Positions 7,231 through 15,106 of a stretch of DNA of 64,000 bases are shown here, in pieces. Location: assembly GCA_036505635.1 (NCBI GenBank), contig DASXTC010000021.1, positions 189,894 to 253,893 on the forward strand. The letters are read 5' to 3'. The DNA is from DASXTC01 sp036505635. GTDB lineage: Bacteria; Acidobacteriota; Polarisedimenticolia; JACPZX01; DASXTC01. Within the stretch, counting starts at the first letter, position 1. Each line of letters begins with the position of its first letter. The position numbers and the translations under genes are program-made. The notes under the pieces are model-generated. The model was given only the letters and a program-made list of their open reading frames with translations. It did not search any database and was not told the origin of the DNA.

Positions 7231-8760
7231 CTAGATGAGCGGAAGCGACTCGGCCGGAGCGCTCCTGCGCTCAGGGCGCCGCGCCCGGATCCTTTGCTCG
7301 ATGATCTCCCCCAGCACGCGGATCCCACCGTGGATCTCACGAGTGCCCGCCTGGGCGAACGTCAGCCTGAGGTTCTGTCGCGTGCCGCCATCCACGTAGA
7401 ACAGGTCGCCGCGCCCCACCAGCACGGAGCGTTCGGCCGCGGCGGCGGCCACTTCGTCGGCATCGACCCCCGCAGGCAGGGTCACCCACACGACCAGACC
7501 GCCCCTGGGCCGGCTCCAGGTCACCTCCGGAGGGAAGCAACGCTTCATCGCCGACAGCATCGCGTCGCGCCGCTGGCGGTAACAATCGATGACATTGGCG
7601 AGGTGCCGGTCGAGATCGCCGTGAAGGATGAAATGATGGAGAGCGGCCTGCAGAAGGAGGCTCGTGCTGTAGTCGGTGATCTTCTTGAGACGCGTGAGCC
7701 TCTCGGCCATCACCGCCGGCGCGGCGAGCCAGCCGATCCGCAGGCCGGGCAGCAGCTTCTTGGCGAAGGTCGAGAGGTAGACCACGTTGTCGCCGCGGTC
7801 GAGGGCCTTGAGCGCGGGCAGGCTCGGCCCATCGAACCTGAGGTCTCCGCCAAAATCGTCCTCGAGCACGGCCACGCGTCGCGAGACGGCGAGCTCGATG
7901 AGCGCGTGGCGCCGGCGCAGGCTCATCGTCTCGGAAGTCGGATTCTGGAAATTGGGCATCAGATAGATCAGCTTGGGCCGGTGGCGCGCCACCGCTTCCT
8001 CGAGCAACGACACGATGGCGCCTTCATCGTCCACCGGGACTCCGACCAGCTCGGCGCCGTACGACTGGAACACCTGCACGGCGCCCGTGTAGGTCGGGTT
8101 CTCCACGAGCACCACGTCGCCGGGATCGAGCAGCGCGCGCGCCACCAGGTCGATCCCCTGCTGTGAGCCGCTCGTGATCACCACTTCGGACTCTTTCACC
8201 TCCATGCCGCTGGCGCGCAGGTGCCCCGCTATCATCTTGCGAAGGGCAGGCATGCCTGCCGGCGGTCCATACCCGAGGACGCGGTGTCCCTCGCGACGCA
8301 TCACCGAGTCGAGCGACCTCCGGAAGGGCTCCACCGGGAAGAGTGTGGGATCTGGGAAGAGCGAAGCGAAGGAGATGACGCCTGGCGCGACGGCGCCCAT
8401 CGAGGCGGCCGGAAGCCCCTCATCGGCCACCCTCTCCGTGGTCCTCGAAAAGAGCGCGCCCCAGGCCACGCGTGCGGGGGCCGCCGCGGGCCGGGGAGCC
8501 GGCTGGACGGAGACGGGCGCTCCGGCGTGCACGAAGGAGCCGCGTCCGACATGCGCCGAGATGGCTCCTTCCTCCGTCAATTCCTCGTAGGCCCTCGACA
8601 CGGTGAGGCGGTTGATCCCGAGCCTGAGCGCCAGCGAACGCGTCGTCGGCAACCGCTCGCTGTCCCGCAGATCGCCCCGCGCGATCGCCTCGCGCAGCTG
8701 GCTGGCGATCTGCCGGTAGATCGGCGTGTCACTCTCCCGATCGATGCTTATGGGTTTCAT
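7231..8760 (-). CDS. pdxR: MocR/PdxR-type transcriptional regulator (GntR HTH + aminotransferase domain)
   Basis: A PLP-binding regulator of 509 residues. Residues 10-80 are a GntR winged helix (PIYRQIASQLREAIARGDLRDSERLPTTRSLALRLGINRLTVSRAYEEL). Residues 130-500 are a fold-type I aminotransferase domain with YGPPAGMPALR, NPTYTGA, PNFQNPTSETMS, the aspartate of VLEDDFGGDLRF and the PLP lysine in STFAKKLLPGLRIGW (about residue 334). In the MocR family this domain senses PLP rather than catalysing. Its position just before pdxS and pdxT supports the PdxR role. The usual arrangement is divergent from pdxST; here it is co-directional and first in the operon. A perfect palindrome 16 bp before its start is the likely operator. 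Confidence 0.88.
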   Translation of the reverse strand: MKPISIDRESDTPIYRQIASQLREAIARGDLRDSERLPTTRSLALRLGINRLTVSRAYEELTEEGAISAHVGRGSFVHAGAPVSVQPAPRPAAAPARVAWGALFSRTTERVADEGLPAASMGAVAPGVISFASLFPDPTLFPVEPFRRSLDSVMRREGHRVLGYGPPAGMPALRKMIAGHLRASGMEVKESEVVITSGSQQGIDLVARALLDPGDVVLVENPTYTGAVQVFQSYGAELVGVPVDDEGAIVSLLEEAVARHRPKLIYLMPNFQNPTSETMSLRRRHALIELAVSRRVAVLEDDFGGDLRFDGPSLPALKALDRGDNVVYLSTFAKKLLPGLRIGWLAAPAVMAERLTRLKKITDYSTSLLLQAALHHFILHGDLDRHLANVIDCYRQRRDAMLSAMKRCFPPEVTWSRPRGGLVVWVTLPAGVDADEVAAAAAERSVLVGRGDLFYVDGGTRQNLRLTFAQAGTREIHGGIRVLGEIIEQRIRARRPERRSAPAESLPLI

Positions 8761-8775
8761 GTGGGGTTACGCTCC

Positions 8776-8808
8776 ATTGGCCTGTCTGGTCTACTCAGAC
8801 AGGCCAAT
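8776..8808. promoter_or_regulatory. Palindromic operator in front of pdxR
   Basis: A perfect 13-bp inverted repeat, ATTGGCCTGTCTG (8776-8788) and CAGACAGGCCAAT (8796-8808), around a 7-nt centre GTCTACT. It begins 16 bp upstream of the pdxR start. There is no T-run on either side, so a transcription terminator is unlikely. MocR proteins bind paired half-sites near their own genes, so autoregulation of the pdxR-S-T operon by PLP is the natural reading. That is inference. Confidence 0.6.
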
Positions 8809-8863
8809 TATTGCGCAGAAGCCCCCTGGCTCGTCAACCCTCGAGCGAGATTGGACTGTCATT

Positions 8864-11308
8864 TCAGGGCAATGTAGTAGGCCAATCTGGTGACGAAGGG
8901 CGGTCCCGGCCATACCATTCGGCCAGCACATCCTCGGCGGGGCGGCCCCGCGGGCTGAATGGGGCCTCCGGACGGGAGCCGGGGGGGCTCGTCGGCCACT
9001 TCCACCAGTAGAGGCCGGCCAGCCACGGGCGCTCCCAGAAGGCGGCAAGGAGCGCCCGGTAGGCCCGGGCCTGCGCCTCGGGGTCTGGCACCCGGCCCGT
9101 GTCCTCGTCGTGCGGCGCGATCCAGGCGCCCGCGATGGCGGGGAAACCCACTTCGGTGAGGAGCACGGGGCGCCCGGTGCGACGAGAGACCTGCTCCGCG
9201 TGGCTGGCCGCGCTCCTCGCACCCTGCGCGAGCCCCTCGTCCGTGGGTTTCGGGTCTTTGCTCAAGGGGTAATAGCAGTCGAGCCCCACGTAGTCGAGCG
9301 CATCCCAGAATGCGAGAGTCTCGAACTCCCGTCCCCAGTTCGCAGCGTAGGTGAGCGGGCCATCGAACAGGCTCCGGGCCGTTGAGATCATCTGCCGCCA
9401 CTCCACCTCCCTTGCCGTGGTCCCCTGCAACTCGACGCCGACCACCAGCAGGTCCGCGCCACCGGCCGCCGAGAGGATCGCGTAGTGCGCCAGGAACTCC
9501 CGGTAACGCTCGAAGAACGCCCGCCATTCCTTCTCCGTCCGCATGGCCACCTCTCCGGTCCAGTGACCGCCAGAGAGCCAGATCTGCGGCTTGACCATCA
9601 CCTTGAGGCCGATACCGTGAGCGGAGGCGATGGTGGCGAGCAACGCATGGTCGTTCTCGCTTCCGGCGCTTTGTTCCTCCGAGCTCTCGAAGAAGATCGT
9701 CCCCGCGTGAGGGTCCCCCATAAACGCATAGGGCGACAGGGCCACCCATTCCGCCCCCAGCGTCCTGAGGCGACGCATCTGCACGGCGGCGCTTTCGGAA
9801 CCGTATCCATCCACCACCCCGTAGCCTTCATGCGCGAGCGACACTCCCTTCTGGAACGTGATGGCGATCGGCGGACGGCTTCCTGCCGTCGGACCGCGGG
9901 GAGCCCCTTCCTGCGCGGCCTGCGCCCGCGACATCTTCCGCCGCAGTTCCGGATCGCGCAGGATCGTGCCGAGGCTCCCTCCCCTCTCGTTTTCCACGAC
10001 GCGCTGGAGCAGACGCGCCGAGGCAGGCATGGCAACCAGATAGCTGTGATTCGAGTAGGCCTGGTCATCCATCAGATCGGCGGCGGCCGGAGAGGCCCCT
10101 GATCCGGAGAGACGCCGCTGCCACCAGGCCGGATCGCGCCCCATGAGGCCTCCCGCCAGCAGGAAGGCCGCTCCGCCGGCGGCCCCCTTCGGCTCGATAT
10201 CGCCGAGGACGACCCGGATGGCGGCCCGCGCCAGGGCGAGCCGCGCGTCGGGGCCCACCGACGCAAGCGTCGCGGAGGCCGGGAAGGCCATGTGCACGCG
10301 GACCGGTTCTCCCGGTGAGGCGGGCATGAGATGGCTCGGGCGCGGGTCCGACGTGCGCAGGGCCTTGGTTTCGAGATTGGGGTGAAGGTAGACCTCCACC
10401 GCGGGGAGGCTCCCCTCTCCACCGAGCTTCCGGACGAACCCCAGCATCTCATCATGAACCTGCAGGGCCGTGAGACGGGCCTCGGCGACGCTCCGATCCC
10501 CTTCGACGTAGACCACGCGGACCGGTCCCTGTTCGGCGTGGCCAAGCCGCGCCCTCAGATCGGTGTCGTTGGCCGGATCGATCCGCCACTTTCCCCCGGA
10601 GGCGGCCACGAACCTGCCGTAGCGCACGCGCATTCCTCCACGCAGGACCTCGTAGTCAAAGGAGCGGGATAGCCCGCCCGAAGCGAGGGCGGCTCGCACC
10701 GCGCCGGCCCCCCCTCCCGTCACCAGCACCATCGGTGATGAGGGATCCCAGGGATTCACGCTCGCCACGCGCAGCGCCTCCGAGGAGGCCGGGACCTCCG
10801 AGGATGGGTAGGGTGTGGTGGCGAGGTAGGAGGTGATGGCCGCGCCCGCGGGCCCCACGACCAGGAGGGGACCGGAGAGGTCCCTGGGTGCGGCCCTCTC
10901 CGGCGTCACGAGGTGCAGACGGGGGGCGGGCCTGCGGCTCCGGCTCGATCCCATCAGGTCCAGATAGGACACCGCGGTGGCCCCGGGCTCCGGAAAGACG
11001 AGGACGGAAACCCGGTCCGAGCCCGCCATCGCACGAAGGAGATCCCCCCTGGCTGTCCACGAAGGCCAGGAGGAGATGGCCGGCGGATGAAGGACATCAT
11101 ATGCCGGGATTGCGGCGGGATCCGGGGGCCCGCCGGTGGGTGAGTGGAACGCCCCGAGCGCCAGCCCCGCGAGGAGGAGGCCGGCATGCCGGGATTTTGC
11201 CGCTCCATGCCCCGGCGAGGCGGTTCGCCGTATATTTTCCACGTTTCGTCCCCTGCCGGATTCGTTCATCGGGGTCCGCCGCCGGGGCCTCTGCTGAAAT
11301 CGCTTCAT
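8864..11308 (-). CDS. Secreted or membrane-anchored protein with GH113-like TIM-barrel C-terminus
   Basis: An 814-residue exported protein. A hydrophobic segment near residues 43-56 (GLLLAGLALGAF) acts as signal or anchor. Residues about 80-480 are not recognised; they contain alternating strand and Gly-rich segments but no motif I can name. Residues 490-790 resemble GH113-type and related (GTA-like) TIM barrels: KGVSLAHEGYGVVDGYGSESAAVQMRRLRTLGAEWVALSPYAFM, a candidate acid/base Glu in VVGVELQG, LDYVGLDCYYPL and a candidate nucleophile Glu in VLLTEVGFP. GH113 enzymes include beta-mannanases, but the substrate here cannot be read. A CATACT box lies 6 nt before the ATG at 11308; ATG codons 13 residues in are an alternative start. 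Confidence 0.55.
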   Translation of the reverse strand: MKRFQQRPRRRTPMNESGRGRNVENIRRTASPGHGAAKSRHAGLLLAGLALGAFHSPTGGPPDPAAIPAYDVLHPPAISSWPSWTARGDLLRAMAGSDRVSVLVFPEPGATAVSYLDLMGSSRSRRPAPRLHLVTPERAAPRDLSGPLLVVGPAGAAITSYLATTPYPSSEVPASSEALRVASVNPWDPSSPMVLVTGGGAGAVRAALASGGLSRSFDYEVLRGGMRVRYGRFVAASGGKWRIDPANDTDLRARLGHAEQGPVRVVYVEGDRSVAEARLTALQVHDEMLGFVRKLGGEGSLPAVEVYLHPNLETKALRTSDPRPSHLMPASPGEPVRVHMAFPASATLASVGPDARLALARAAIRVVLGDIEPKGAAGGAAFLLAGGLMGRDPAWWQRRLSGSGASPAAADLMDDQAYSNHSYLVAMPASARLLQRVVENERGGSLGTILRDPELRRKMSRAQAAQEGAPRGPTAGSRPPIAITFQKGVSLAHEGYGVVDGYGSESAAVQMRRLRTLGAEWVALSPYAFMGDPHAGTIFFESSEEQSAGSENDHALLATIASAHGIGLKVMVKPQIWLSGGHWTGEVAMRTEKEWRAFFERYREFLAHYAILSAAGGADLLVVGVELQGTTAREVEWRQMISTARSLFDGPLTYAANWGREFETLAFWDALDYVGLDCYYPLSKDPKPTDEGLAQGARSAASHAEQVSRRTGRPVLLTEVGFPAIAGAWIAPHDEDTGRVPDPEAQARAYRALLAAFWERPWLAGLYWWKWPTSPPGSRPEAPFSPRGRPAEDVLAEWYGRDRPSSPDWPTTLP

Positions 11309-11376
11309 GACTGGAGTATGATGCCGATAGTCATCGTGGGGTACGAAGGACCCCGCTGTTCGGAGGCCGCCACCTG

Positions 11377-12342
11377 ATGCAGCCGAACGGGGCCGCCGAA
11401 TCGTGGCGCCGGATCGCCACCTGTTTTCTCGCCGCAGCGACCTTGCTGTGCCCCTCCCCCCTCATCGTCGCGCAGGACCCATCCACTCGTCTCGAGGCGG
11501 CGCGCGCAGCCATCGCGAGCTCGCGCCTCGACAAAGCGCTTCGAGAGATCCAGAAGGTGCTGGAGTCGGACCCCGCCAACGTCGAAGCATGGAAGCTCAA
11601 GGGCGAGGTCGCTCTGAGGCAGGCCGATCTGGACGGCGCCCTCACCTGCCTGACCGAGGCTTCACGTCTTCAGCCGGACAATCCCGAGCTGCTCGTCAGT
11701 ATCGGGGATCTGCTCGCGCGGCGCAACGACCGTCTCGACGAGGCCCTGGCCGTTTTCGAGCGCGCCCTCAAGCTGGACCCTGGGAGTCCGCGCATCCTGA
11801 TCTCAAAGGGGAGCATCCACGAACGCCGGGAGCAGTGGGATGAGGCGGCCGAAGCGTTCCGCGCCGCTTTGTTGCTCGATCCGAACCTCGTGCGCGCCCG
11901 CAGCAGCCTGGGCGCGGTCTTCTTCAAGATTGGCCGATACGAGGACGCGAGCCGCGAGCTGCGGAAGGCGATCGAGCTGTCGCCACACGACCTGCGGTCA
12001 CACGTGTTCCTGGGGCTCGCCCAGAACCACCTGGGCAACTTCGGCACGGCGGTCGAGGAGCTCAAGGAGGCTCTGCTGATCGATCCCCACTCCGCCAATC
12101 AGCTCATCGGCGTGCGCGAGCAGCAAGCGCAGTTCCTCCGGTTGATCGACCTCTTCGTCAAGGCCTACGAGGAGAGTCCGCGTGAAGCCGGCCGTTCGTA
12201 CGACCTCGCCGTGGTCTACTTCTTTGCGGGCGACTACGACTCGGCGTGGAAGCTGCTGATCCGGGCCGAACAGCTCCGTTACCCGATCCCCATCGAGCTG
12301 AAGGAAGTAGTCTGGTCGAAACGCCGGCTCAGGGCGCCCTAG
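11377..12342 (+). CDS. Exported TPR-repeat protein
   Basis: A 321-residue protein with a signal peptide (SWRRIATCFLAAATLLCPSPLIVAQ) followed by about six tetratricopeptide repeats between residues 35 and 250. The repeats show the W/L-G-Y-A-F-P pattern, for example ANVEAWKLKGEVALRQADLDGALTCLTEAS and the LDPNLVRARSSLGAVFF repeat. TPR arrays bind protein partners; no partner is evident. It is transcribed divergently from the GH113-like gene, and TATGAT at 11317-11322 could serve as its -10 box. Its TAG stop (12340-12342) lies in a copy of the dispersed repeat, so the repeat may have reset the C-terminus. Confidence 0.75.
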   Translation: MQPNGAAESWRRIATCFLAAATLLCPSPLIVAQDPSTRLEAARAAIASSRLDKALREIQKVLESDPANVEAWKLKGEVALRQADLDGALTCLTEASRLQPDNPELLVSIGDLLARRNDRLDEALAVFERALKLDPGSPRILISKGSIHERREQWDEAAEAFRAALLLDPNLVRARSSLGAVFFKIGRYEDASRELRKAIELSPHDLRSHVFLGLAQNHLGNFGTAVEELKEALLIDPHSANQLIGVREQQAQFLRLIDLFVKAYEESPREAGRSYDLAVVYFFAGDYDSAWKLLIRAEQLRYPIPIELKEVVWSKRRLRAP

Positions 12343-12353
12343 GAGTGTGTCCG
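12338..12353. repeat. Fragment of dispersed palindromic repeat
   Basis: Sixteen bases, CCTAGGAGTGTGTCCG, identical to 45218-45233 at the left end of the full palindrome. It contains the stop codon of the TPR gene and ends one base before the stop codon of the convergent GFA gene. The inner half and the right arm are absent. Confidence 0.65.
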
Positions 12354-12755
12354 TCACGCGTCGTTTCTCCCCAGCCTGTACCGGGGAAGACCGTCAGCCA
12401 GCCGGATCCAGGGCAGCATCCGGTCGGACCAGACGTGATCCGCTGGTGCGACCTCCTCCGGTCCGTCCAGACTGCACGCGGTGACATCGATGGTGGCCGG
12501 CGACTCCGCGTGCTGGTAGGTGAGCTGCGTTCCGCAGCTCGAGCAGAATCGCCGTGTGACGAGCGGTCGCGACTCGAAGCGAGCCGGAGCGCCGGCGACG
12601 AACGTGAACGCGCCGGCTTCGAACTCCGCCCACGTGAGGAACGGCGCGCCGCTCGTCCGCCGGCAGTGCAGGCAGTGGCAATGCGTGACCCGGCGGGGAG
12701 CTCCCTCGATCCGGTAGCGGACCGCCCGGCAGAAGCATCCACCCTCTATCGCCAT
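12354..12755 (-). CDS. GFA-family (CENP-V/GFA domain) zinc protein
   Basis: A 133-residue single-domain protein of the glutathione-dependent formaldehyde-activating (GFA) superfamily. The zinc ligands are visible: GGCFCRAVRYRI, then THCHCLHCRRTSGAPFLTW and CSSCGTQLTY. Members of this superfamily include S-(hydroxymethyl)glutathione synthase, but most are uncharacterised, and sequence alone does not prove that reaction. The ATG has GGAGG about 8 nt upstream. It stands alone, convergent with the TPR gene, with the repeat fragment between the two stops. Confidence 0.85.
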   Translation of the reverse strand: MAIEGGCFCRAVRYRIEGAPRRVTHCHCLHCRRTSGAPFLTWAEFEAGAFTFVAGAPARFESRPLVTRRFCSSCGTQLTYQHAESPATIDVTACSLDGPEEVAPADHVWSDRMLPWIRLADGLPRYRLGRNDA

Positions 12756-12840
12756 TCTCTATCCCTCCACCTCAGGAATCCATTCCTCGACCACGCATGA
12801 CCCACACCTCACCCGAGACGCCTCACGCTCCCGGGTCCGC

Positions 12841-13695
12841 TCACCGGCTCCAGTAGTCCCGGCGCGAGATCTCCCTGAGCAGAAGGCTACGTCCATCGGC
12901 GGCTTCGAACTTCACGAGGGCGCGCCGACCTGTCTTCTCGGTCCAGAAGCTCATGAGGGGCTGACCGGACCCGGACGCGGGCAGCACGTCGATACGCCGA
13001 GTCTGGAAGCGACCCGCGGGCGTGGGGATCTCCACGTCCCCCGCCAGGACGATCGACACCGGGCTTGCCACGGGAGCCTTCACCGAGTTGGTGATCAGCG
13101 AGTCATAAAGCGGGACGTCGTGGCGCGCCCCCTTCTCGAGCGACGCGGCCCTCATCACGAGCAGAAGCTGCCCATCGATGAGCGCCCCGCCGTCGAGCGG
13201 CATCGGATGGGACCCGTCCGCCTGGCCGTCGAAATAGGAGTGGAATATGAGGCGAGTCGGGCCGTCCCACGTCACCACTTCCTTGAAGGTCGTTCCGCAC
13301 CATTCCTGGCTGCTGCCGGCCATCTTCACGAGCCTTCGCGGATCGTCCCGGCGGACGAAGATCGACGTCAAGTAGTTGTAGGGATAGTTCTCCGTCTGGA
13401 TCCTCGAGATGATGTTGAGCTTCAGGACCGTGACGAGGCCCCGGCCCTCGAGGGGTGGGTCGGCCTTGACGGCCAGCCTGGAATCGAAATCCTCCTTGAC
13501 CGTGATCAGGGTCGTCTCGAAACCGCGGTCCACGCCGTAGACTCTCCGGTGTGCGTCGTACCGCGCGACCTCGGCCAGTCCGTCATCCCAGACCGGATCC
13601 CGGCTCCACGACAGGTCGATCGGCAGCCCCCCCCCTGGGGAGGCCGCCGGGGGCGCGGCCAATGCGAGGGCAAGCACCACGAGAGGAATCACCAC
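12841..13695 (-). CDS. Secreted protein of unknown function
   Basis: A 284-residue exported protein beginning with a signal peptide (MVIPLVVLALALAAPPAASP). The mature part is predicted from its alternating pattern to be beta-rich. Distinct stretches include AEVARYDAHRRVYG, the SQEWCGTTFKEVVTWDG segment and the C-terminal GRSLLLREISRRDYWSR. It resembles exported beta proteins of the DUF3108 type only in general shape, so I do not assign a family. The GTG at 13695 has AAGGAGG 7 nt upstream, which decides the start. It is transcribed away from the efflux adaptor gene and is probably monocistronic. Confidence 0.6.
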   Translation of the reverse strand: MVIPLVVLALALAAPPAASPGGGLPIDLSWSRDPVWDDGLAEVARYDAHRRVYGVDRGFETTLITVKEDFDSRLAVKADPPLEGRGLVTVLKLNIISRIQTENYPYNYLTSIFVRRDDPRRLVKMAGSSQEWCGTTFKEVVTWDGPTRLIFHSYFDGQADGSHPMPLDGGALIDGQLLLVMRAASLEKGARHDVPLYDSLITNSVKAPVASPVSIVLAGDVEIPTPAGRFQTRRIDVLPASGSGQPLMSFWTEKTGRRALVKFEAADGRSLLLREISRRDYWSR

Positions 13696-13721
13696 GCTGG
13701 CTCCTCCTTTGCCAAAGCACC

Positions 13722-13727
13722 ATTATA
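13722..13727 (-). promoter_or_regulatory. -10 box of the secreted-protein gene
   Basis: A perfect TATAAT on the minus strand, 26 nt before the GTG start, which leaves room for the AAGGAGG ribosome site. No good -35 box is visible at 17 nt. Confidence 0.4.
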
Positions 13728-13807
13728 CTGGCGGCGATCATCGGGAGCGATGCCGCCGGAGCGACCCCTTGAGACACCGCGATACCACCGCCGCATCGAT
13801 TCACGTC

Positions 13808-15097
13808 ATGAAGCCGGTCGAGGCTCCGCGCACCGGTCCCCTTCGCCGCCGCGCGCTGCGGCTATCGGTCTCGGGGGCGCTCGCCGTCATCGTGGTCCTC
13901 CTGTTCGCGTACTTCCGCGCTGGCGTGCCCGTCGAGGTGGTCCTGGTGGCGCGGGGTCCCGTGGTTTCGTCGATCACCAGCACGGCCACTGGCACTGTGC
14001 AGTCCGAGCGCGACGTGCACGTCATGTCCCAGGTTCCAGGTCAGATCGCCGAGATCCTCGTGGACGAGGGAGACCCGGTCCACGTGGGGGACCTGCTCGC
14101 GCAGCTCGACGCGCGCGAGGCCGAGGCTTCCCGCCGGCTCGCGGAGGCGAACCTCCAGAATGCGCGCTCCAATCTCGAGAGAGCCCAGGTCTCCGAGCGC
14201 CTGCGCGGCGACACGGCCGATACCGAGGTGACTCGAGCCTCGGCCGTGCTGGAAAAGGCGCATTCCGATCGGGCCCGGGCACGCGAGCTGTTCGCGGCCG
14301 GGATCTTATCCCGGGCCGCCCTCGAAGCCGCCGAGATCGATGAACGGGTCGCCGACTCCTCGTACCGGGCCGCCGCGGCCCGGGCGACCGACAGGGAGGT
14401 CGCGCGCAGCGAGGTGAAGGCGGCCCGGGCGCTGGTCTCCCAGACCCGGGCGGCCGCCGAGGCGGCGCGCGTCGTGCTGGAGCGCACACGCATCACGGCC
14501 CCCTTCGACGGGGTGGTGGCAGCGCGCTACGTCCAGCCCGGCCAGACGATCGTTCCCTCGACTCCGCTCTTCTCGATAGTGGATCGTGCGGACATCCGGG
14601 TCCGGGCTACCTTCGACGAGGTCGACGTGGCGCGCATCCAGACGGGTCAGACAGTGCGTCTGCTTCTCGACTCTTTTCCGGGGAGGCGCTTCGAAGGCCT
14701 GGTCGAGGAGATCAGTCCCACGGTCTCGACCTCCAGACAGGAGAACCGCACCGTCACTCTCAAGATTCGTTTCGCCAGAGATGTCGCCGGCGTCCGCCCG
14801 GGGATGTCGGCCGACGCCGAGATCATCGTGGGCTCGCGCAACGACGCCCTGTTCCTCCCCACCGACGTCATCATCGAGGCCGGCGCCGCGACCGGGAGCC
14901 GGAGGGTCTGGGTCGTGTCGGCAGGACGCGCCGATCTCCGTGAGGTGAGCACGGGGCTCTCGAACTGGGACTTCACCGAGATCGTCTCGGGGCTCGCGCA
15001 GGGGGACAAGGTCATCTCGAGCCTCGACGCTGTCGGCCTGACGCCCGGAGCGCGTGTCAAGGCGCGCCCCGCCTCGATGGCCCGGACCTCCCGGTAG
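13808..15097 (+). CDS. Periplasmic adaptor subunit of an efflux pump (HlyD/MacA family)
   Basis: A membrane-fusion protein of 429 residues that bridges an inner-membrane transporter and an outer-membrane channel. One N-terminal membrane anchor (ALRLSVSGALAVIVVLLFAYFRAG) is followed by a first lipoyl half (SQVPGQIAEILVDEGDPVHVGDLLAQLD), an extended alpha-helical hairpin rich in Ala, Arg and Glu (about 110-220), the second lipoyl half (TRITAPFDGVVAARYVQPGQTIVPS) and beta-barrel domains ending in GLAQGDKVISSLD. This is the MacA/HlyD layout. The ATG at 13808 fits the anchor; upstream in-frame codons look non-coding. It precedes the MacB-like permease by 9 nt, so the two form an operon. Confidence 0.88.
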   Translation: MKPVEAPRTGPLRRRALRLSVSGALAVIVVLLFAYFRAGVPVEVVLVARGPVVSSITSTATGTVQSERDVHVMSQVPGQIAEILVDEGDPVHVGDLLAQLDAREAEASRRLAEANLQNARSNLERAQVSERLRGDTADTEVTRASAVLEKAHSDRARARELFAAGILSRAALEAAEIDERVADSSYRAAAARATDREVARSEVKAARALVSQTRAAAEAARVVLERTRITAPFDGVVAARYVQPGQTIVPSTPLFSIVDRADIRVRATFDEVDVARIQTGQTVRLLLDSFPGRRFEGLVEEISPTVSTSRQENRTVTLKIRFARDVAGVRPGMSADAEIIVGSRNDALFLPTDVIIEAGAATGSRRVWVVSAGRADLREVSTGLSNWDFTEIVSGLAQGDKVISSLDAVGLTPGARVKARPASMARTSR

Positions 15098-15106
15098 AGC
15101 CCGCTC

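Noticed and set aside
8776..8808. Palindrome as a terminator of the GH113-like gene
   Set aside because: No T-run follows in the direction of transcription and the site is close to the pdxR start.
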